Part shown: piece after piece, positions 57,315 through 64,000 of the stretch
How the letters are laid out: each line of letters begins with the position of its first letter
Numbering within the stretch: the first letter of the stretch is position 1
From: Halisarca cf. caerulea
Lineage: Eukaryota; Porifera; Demospongiae; Chondrillida; Halisarcidae
Reading direction: 5' to 3'
Assembly (NCBI GenBank): GCA_963170055.1
Contig: CAUJGJ010000403.1
Span: 1-64,000 of the forward strand
Length of the DNA stretch: 64,000 nucleotides
Program-made: the position numbers and the translations under genes
Notes under the pieces: generated by a model
What the model was told of the DNA's origin: nothing
Databases searched by the model: none
Seen by the model: only the letters and a program-made list of their open reading frames with translations

Positions 57315-59119
57315 GTGTGTAGACTGTCAGTCCTTGTATACTTTGAGACAAGACTGTACATCAGTGTAACATTTGTTCATTTGTGATATTTGACATTCAA
57401 TTTGGTTGAGTCATGCATCAGGGATTGACACAATCTGTTATTTCTTCTAGTGTGTTAAATTTGCAAAATAAACGGTTGCTTTTCCTTTGTACATGATTCA
57501 ATTAAATTGCTATTGTTTGGTTCAATTTGGCCTTCTTGAACATTCATATTAACACTAGCACTAAGCAATGTGACATGTATCACTGCATGTAATCTGCACA
57601 ACCTGAGATACCAAGTCACAGTCCATGGTCCTAGAAGTAATAATTTTGCTTCCTCAAAATATAATATCATTGTCAATTTATCTGGACAATAATGGAGCTG
57701 GATTAATTTCAATATTGATGTACCACCACACACGTTACTGCACAAGTGATAAAAACAAAGTTGCCTACATTTTTGGCATTGTCATTAATTTTGGTTCTAT
57801 TTGTATTATGCATGCAGTCCGTTTTTCAAAAATTCTTTTTAGAATCTTTTAAATCCATGAACTTAACAATCATCACACATTTAACTTGCTGCTCATGCAT
57901 GAAATTTGTTTCTGTGATTTGGAGCAAATCTGCATGCACGACTTTGTGTTTGATGATTTAGAAGTACATTTTGTGGATTTGAAGTATAATACTACTATTC
58001 ATGTGGTTGGAGTACAGTTGTGACACAGGCTGCTGTGTATGAAATAGGTTCAACTTTTGGGTTACATTTGATTTGTTTGATTGCAATGAAATCCATGGTT
58101 CTGCAAACAGCTGTCTTCAGACACATTTCACTCGGTATAATCCAGTCAAAATCAGAATCTAACTATACACAGATGTGCATATAATATACTCATTTGCTAT
58201 ATCCACTGATGTCACATTATATAACATAACCCGTGCATGTTCCATAAATGTACTATGTACATCCCTCAGACCATAGATGTATAGGGTATCTATGCTCAGA
58301 CTTATAGATTTCGACAAACTTTAAGTTCGTTGATAGACTTCGTCAAGGTGATTACATTGTGTACTCAATGACAGTAAATGTTTTCTTTGCTGTATTGCAT
58401 GCATAATCTTAGAACACGGCATACCAGTAATACCAGTGAAAATGAGCTGGATGGATCAGAATGTTAAATGAAATGTGAAGTGTCACGTTACATTCAATCA
58501 GATATAACCACACATTGCATATGATGTCAATCGAATCTTATTATAATAAAAGTAGGCCAATTTTTTGTTTGCAATTCACTGACGCGCGCTGCGACTGACT
58601 GCAGACGACTGTTCACGATCGTCAACTGTAGGATCTGGAAAGAGACTGTAAGGCTCCTCTTCACTTTTACTTGCAAAATGGCGAAATTTTGTAAATAAGC
58701 CGTACATGCATATGAGCCGCCATGTTTGGTTTTCAGGCGAATCCTGACAGGAATGCGACTTTTACCTTCGAAATGGTTGTCCGCTAACTCCTCCTGGGAA
58801 AAAGATGCGAGTACTTTCTGACTACGGTGAATGTTCCAAAATATACTTGGTGAGTGTCCTTATCTATATGGCGGAATAATTTACACATTAGAAACTAAAG
58901 CGGCCGGCATCGGTGGCAAAAAGGATGTCAACAGCCATGTTCGTATGCAATGTTATCCGTAGTAAGTATACGGGTTTCCCGTCGAAAACGTCCATTAAGC
59001 TCCTGTTAGATATTTTTTTTTGGTACATACATGTGCAGGATTCCTTTACAGTTTGTATGCATGATAAAATTGGTGTATCTGTGTGTATTTGTGCACATAA
59101 TATGAGTGTCCATGCATGT

Positions 59120-59120
<1 letters not shown>
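57315..59120. other. No recognised gene
   Basis: Only short frames. 58735-58830 has acceptor- and donor-like sites around a short frame but no motif. Nothing is called. Confidence 0.4.
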
Positions 59121-59175
<55 letters not shown>

Positions 59176-59329
59176 GGTAGGTGTGCACCAATAGTTGGTG
59201 AGTGTTGTTGGCTATATAGTGGAAGATTTATCCTCTGAGAATGAAAGCGGAGTTGGTCACCAACAAAATCAATTGACCATGTTGAAAACATTTTGTGTTT
59301 TGTTAGCAATAGTTAGACATTTATGGAGG

Positions 59330-59369
<40 letters not shown>
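59121..59369 (+). repeat. (GT)n arrays flanking repeat block A
   Basis: (GT)n at 59121-59177 and 59331-59369 enclose a ~150-bp block (CACCAATAGTTGGTG hairpin, CCTCTGAGAATGAAAG, TTTTGTGTT). Diverged copies of the block occur at 61029-61180 and 61590-61690, each followed by a (GT)n array. Confidence 0.85.
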
Positions 59370-59370
<1 letters not shown>

Positions 59371-60868
59371 GAATGGCTCTTTGAATGGCTCTTTGACATT
59401 GTACGAGAAGTGTGGAGGGCAAGGAGGGTCCCAGCAGAATGGAAGAGATCAGTACTTGTTCCGATACACAAGAAGAACGACCGGAAAGTATGCAACAACT
59501 ACAGAGGCATAGCATTACTGAGTATACCAGGAAAGGTCCTTTCCCTCATCCTGCTGGAGCGCCTTCAGACCATCATCGATCCACAACTGCTAGACTCTCA
59601 ATGTGGTTTTAGAAGGGGACAAGGAACGGTCGACCAGATCTGGGTGACACGACAACTAGTAGAACGAGCTAATGAATACCAGACACCCATAGCCCTAGGG
59701 TTTGTGGATCTGACCAAGGCCTATGATTCAGTGGATCGTTCCACATTGGTTGCCATCCAGAGACACTACAGAGTCACACACCAGCTAGCCGATATCATTG
59801 CTGATCAGTATACTGGAACCACATGCAGAGTTAGAGCAGGGGAGGGTATGTCAGAGGAGTTTGAAGTCAAGACAGGAGTCCGACAGGGATGTGTCCTTTC
59901 CTCAATACTGTTCAACTGGTATATGGATCACATTCTACGAGAAGCGATGGAGATGACAGAGGGAGGACTGAAGATCGAGTACAGCACAAGTGGAGGATTG
60001 TTCCTGACATATAGGACACCACTGACTGCTTCCATTAAGAACATCCAGTATGCAGATGACCTCACCATGGCAGCAGAGACTAAAGCAGAGTTGCAGGAGA
60101 TGTTTGAAGTTTTGGAGACAGCATGTGCAAAGTATGGAATGAAGATCAATGAAGAGAAGACAAAGGTACTGAGTGTTGGGGATGACAGATCAGAGCAGCA
60201 TCACATCAAGTTGGGAGGACGAGTTCTCAAAGAGGTAGAGTCTTTCTCGTACCTGGGAAGTGAGATTGGACAGAGTGAGAAGACTGACAGAGAAGTGACC
60301 ACCAGACTAAAGGAAGCATCTACCGTGTACCAGATGTGGAGAAGGAAAGTCTTCAAGAACCGTAGCTTGAGCAAGACCACCAAGCTCAAGGTCTTCAGAA
60401 CATGCGTAATGCCTGTCCTACTCTATGGGGCAGAGACATGGACAGTCACACAGGAAGAGATTCGAAAACTGAAGACTTTCCAAATGAGATGTATTCTAGA
60501 CATCCTTGGCTTTACACTGTGGGATAGGAGGAGAAATGAGGATCTCCTGAAAGAAGCAGATGAACAGCCCATTGAGATGAAAATGAAGGAGATGAGACTG
60601 AGATGGTTTAGCCATTTTCAGAGGATGCCAGACCACTGGCCGCAGAAGCAGCTTCTGAAGTTCAGACCAAAGGGGAAGAAGAAAAAGCTGCGAGGTACCC
60701 AACAGCGTTGGGTGGACCTCATCAACCGTGACCTGCAAGGACTGGATGACTGGCAGAGTAACTGCCAGGATCGCCAGAAGTGGAAGCAGCTGATCAAGAC
60801 ATACCAAGGTTCGCGTGCCATATCAGGGCTTCCAACCCGATGTTCAGAATGAACAAGGAGTAAAGAAG

Positions 60869-60870
<2 letters not shown>
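59370..60870 (+). mobile_element. 5'-truncated LINE with intact RT core inside (GT)n
   Basis: One uninterrupted frame runs to TGA 60850-60852. It has PAEWKRSVLVPIHKK, NYRGIALL, CGFRRGQGT, FVDLTKAYDSVDR (palm Asp), TGVRQGCVLSSILFNWYMD, the catalytic YADD (QYADDLTMAA), NEEKTKVLS, SYLGSEI and LLYGAETWT, then a basic C-terminal region (PKGKKKKLRGTQQRWVDL). No endonuclease domain remains; translation upstream enters Cys/Val encoded by the GT array. The 3' UTR is only ~18 bp before another (GT)n array (60871). The frame is open over ~490 codons, so insertion is recent. The type resembles RTE-like elements; the clade is not certain. Confidence 0.85.
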
Positions 60871-60935
<65 letters not shown>

Positions 60936-60957
60936 TGTGTGTGTGTGCATGTGTGTG
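60871..60957 (+). repeat. (GT)n array at the LINE 3' end
   Basis: Starts directly after AGTAAAGAAGAA and is interrupted by a few A and C bases. A mixed GTGGGTGTGTATGT tract continues to 61028. Confidence 0.9.
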
Positions 60958-61076
60958 TGAGTGGGTGTGTGGGTGGGTGTAGGGTATGTGTGTGTGTGTA
61001 TGTACATATGTGTATACATGTGTATGTGTGCACCAATAGTTGGTGAGTGTTGTTGGCTATATAGTGGAAGATTTAT

Positions 61077-62107
<1,031 letters not shown>

Positions 62108-62201
62108 GTTAAACCATGGCTCTTCGTGGTGTCCGTCATGTATCACACGAGCGAAGCGAGTGTGATTAATGACACGACACCACGAAGTGCCATGGTTTAA
62201 C
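62108..62201. mobile_element. 94-bp foldback
   Basis: GTTAAACCATGGCTCTTCGT pairs with the inverted right side ending at 62201, with a few mismatches. The loop is around GAGCGAAGCGAG. Its outer GTTAAACCAT also ends the preceding duplicated unit, so the foldback may have been present at the edge of the original unit. Confidence 0.7.
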
Positions 62202-63124
62202 TGACATAGCTAATGTTTTCCCACGGATTGGCGCGGGAGGTGCGTATACCGGGTAAACAGTTGGCTACTGTACTTCAGATCCCAGAGATGGACGATTGTA
62301 GCTTTTACCAAGAATTCTACCAGTAAATTACTGATCGCGCGCGTCGTTCCCAGAGTTAGGACCACCAAATACTCAATCTGAGACCAGGGCAACTTGTTGC
62401 CTAAACAATCGATCGAAAAGGAGTTGGAAAAGGCCGTTGGCGAGACATCAAAGTCGAGAAGAAGCAGTTTCATTCAATCAATTTCCCAATTCGCTCACTT
62501 GTAGTTTGGCTCTGTACATTTGTAAAATCCGCCATTTAGCAGCATCAATTTTAGCAGATATCGCTACGCGATGGTAACTTTTGGTTTGCAAAGCCTGTCA
62601 ATCATATCATAGATACTGGTGGAGTATCTATGATCATACCTAACACTCGCCTGACTGCTATTTAAAAACAGCATTCTCACTAATGTTGTCTACTTTATGA
62701 GACAAGGGTCTGCGTAAAAAGTCAATGTGCACGCTTTTAGCTCAAAAATACTGGTTTTACCGAGCTTTGTAGTGTGAAAGACCACCTTTCAGTCAGGTGT
62801 GTGAAGTTGGACTAGAATATTTAAATAAAAAGATGATTGACAACATGTACAAAGAATTTCAAAGCTATACCATTTATACTGCCAGTTGGTCTCATCATTA
62901 TTGTTTGTCACTTAGCTATGGCTGTAAGTACTGTCTTCTTAAGGTCACATTTATCACATTGTTTTAATCCATAACACACTACTCCAATTTATATCACACT
63001 ACTCCAATTAATGTCACATTGAATCTTATGGTATACAGTGTATAACAAATGGGAATAGCCATGGTAACATTAGCTGAATAATTTTATTACATGATAGTGC
63101 AAAGTGGTGCACATAAGCAGTAGT
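62202..63124. other. No recognised gene
   Basis: Contains a 12-bp perfect hairpin ATCATAGATACT/AGTATCTATGAT at about 62606-62634. A hydrophobic frame near 62856-62926 (FILPVGLIIIVCHLAMA before GTAAGT) could be an exon but has no supporting context. Confidence 0.35.
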
Positions 63125-63765
63125 TACCTTAAGGTTACAAATGTTAGCGGGTACTAATTTTAGCGTTTTTCGGTGGCCAGTATTTAGCGGTATTTATTTT
63201 AGCGATTTAATAGCATTTTTGTACCAAATCTGTAGTTAGCGATTTTGGAAATGTTACCATTACCAATACTGAGTACCCAATCCTTTTCTAATTCTTTTCT
63301 AAATCACCATTTCTAATCTTTATATACAGTACTATACTGTTGCAATAGAAAGCTGCAGAAACAAAACACCAAGATCAGAAAACTTGAGCTTGTAGATAAG
63401 GCTGTAAGATTGATCTTGTCGGCGTACAGCTTGAAGAAATCGCTATCGCTTTTGGGTGAATTTAAATCGAAAATGATTAGAACGAATATATGTTACAATC
63501 CAATGATTCCTTGAAACTTTACATGTATTTGGTTGACCGTTTGTTGTTTATTTCGCTGACTTGGAGTAGATTTTACTTCTGTTCGGAGCCGCCATTTTCT
63601 CCCGTGCAGTGCACAGCACATCCATAGAAATTGTACAATACAAAATATTAGCGGGTACATTTATTGGCGGGCATAATTGTTAGCGGGCACTTAAGTTAGC
63701 GAATTTAAGGCTCCTCACTAATTTCGCTAAAGTTAGTACCCGCTAACATTTGTAGCCTTAAGGTA
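63125..63765. mobile_element. TACCTTAAGG-family element, intact copy
   Basis: TACCTTAAGGTTACAAATGT at the left and the inverted right end TACCTTAAGGCTACAAATGT. Both continue TAGCGGGTACTAA. The 641-bp interior aligns with the copy at 11037 (CCAAATCTGTAGTTGGCGA-like, GCAGTG, GCGGGTACATTTATT). Non-coding. It is the uninterrupted reference for the nested insertion at 11705. 63766-64000 holds nothing recognised. Confidence 0.8.
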
Positions 63766-64000
63766 GTCAAATGAGGCAACTTAGTGTTTCATGGCGGTAG
63801 TGATGTTAGAGTTGAAACACAACAGCAAAGTGGACAACACATGAACAATATCGAACGGTAATTTGTCAATCAATACCTAATTATGACACTTCACATTTCA
63901 TATTTGTTTTCGCTAAAAGCACTTCTTAGGAAACCATAGACAGAACATGATGTTCGGCTCCAGGCCTGCCAGTTTATTGGAAAGCTTTGCTAGCAGCGCA

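Noticed and set aside
62856..62926. Hydrophobic exon candidate before GTAAGT
   Set aside because: Weak acceptor, no family motif, no neighbouring exons in the window.

Overview
This is eukaryotic DNA, most likely from an early-branching marine invertebrate. A sponge is my best guess, but the window alone does not prove it. Evidence for an animal: multi-exon genes with GT/AG introns, an LRMDA (C10orf11)-like leucine-rich-repeat gene, an eIF4E gene with animal-type residues, a P2X7-type 'ballast' domain, and THAP, BEN and PHD fragments. The DNA is AT-rich by eye, rich in (GT)n and (ACGT)n tracts, and dominated by transposable elements.

Three host genes are supported. (1) An LRMDA-like gene on the minus strand has five exons between 18237 and 4301. 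(2) A DMT/EamA (WAT1-like) membrane transporter on the plus strand has thirteen recognisable exons between 25611 and 36984; its first exon was not found. (3) An eIF4E gene on the plus strand has a plausible first exon at 39312, cap-binding exons at 48350-48489, 49261-49324 and 49405-49515, and no recognisable 3' exons in the window. A first exon at 4017-3875 and a last exon at 2608-2499, both minus strand, may belong to one or two further unrecognised genes.

The rest is a layered transposon landscape. 131-1366, 11037-13089 and 63125-63765 are copies of one family with TACCTTAAGG termini. The middle copy is split by a second transposon (11705-13081, TTAA target duplication) that carries a decayed THAP domain and a convergent P2X7-ballast-domain gene. 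52971-55267 is a piggyBac-type element (TTAA, 14-bp terminal repeats) whose transposase-like N-terminal frame is interrupted by a 1165-bp near-perfect palindrome flanked by TA. Three Tc1/mariner-like MITEs (46507, 47741, 55742), a hAT-like MITE with an 8-bp target duplication (56804), pogo-like MITEs (35141, 38883) and several families rich in TTTTCGCG lie in introns and intergenic DNA.

Retroelements include an internally deleted LINE with endonuclease, partial RT and a C-terminal zinc finger (21786-18977, minus), a 5'-truncated LINE with an intact RT core lying between (GT)n arrays (59370-60870), two copies of a YLDD reverse-transcriptase family, and C-terminal LINE remnants at 23880-24240 and 51430-52080. 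A degenerate intronless PHD-finger gene (43186-40201) lies in the first eIF4E intron; three of its frameshifts are 4- or 8-bp ACGT-unit insertions. Minisatellites of 20, 24 (two), 28, 49 and 55 bp occur; the 28-bp array fills a transporter intron and is open in all three forward frames.
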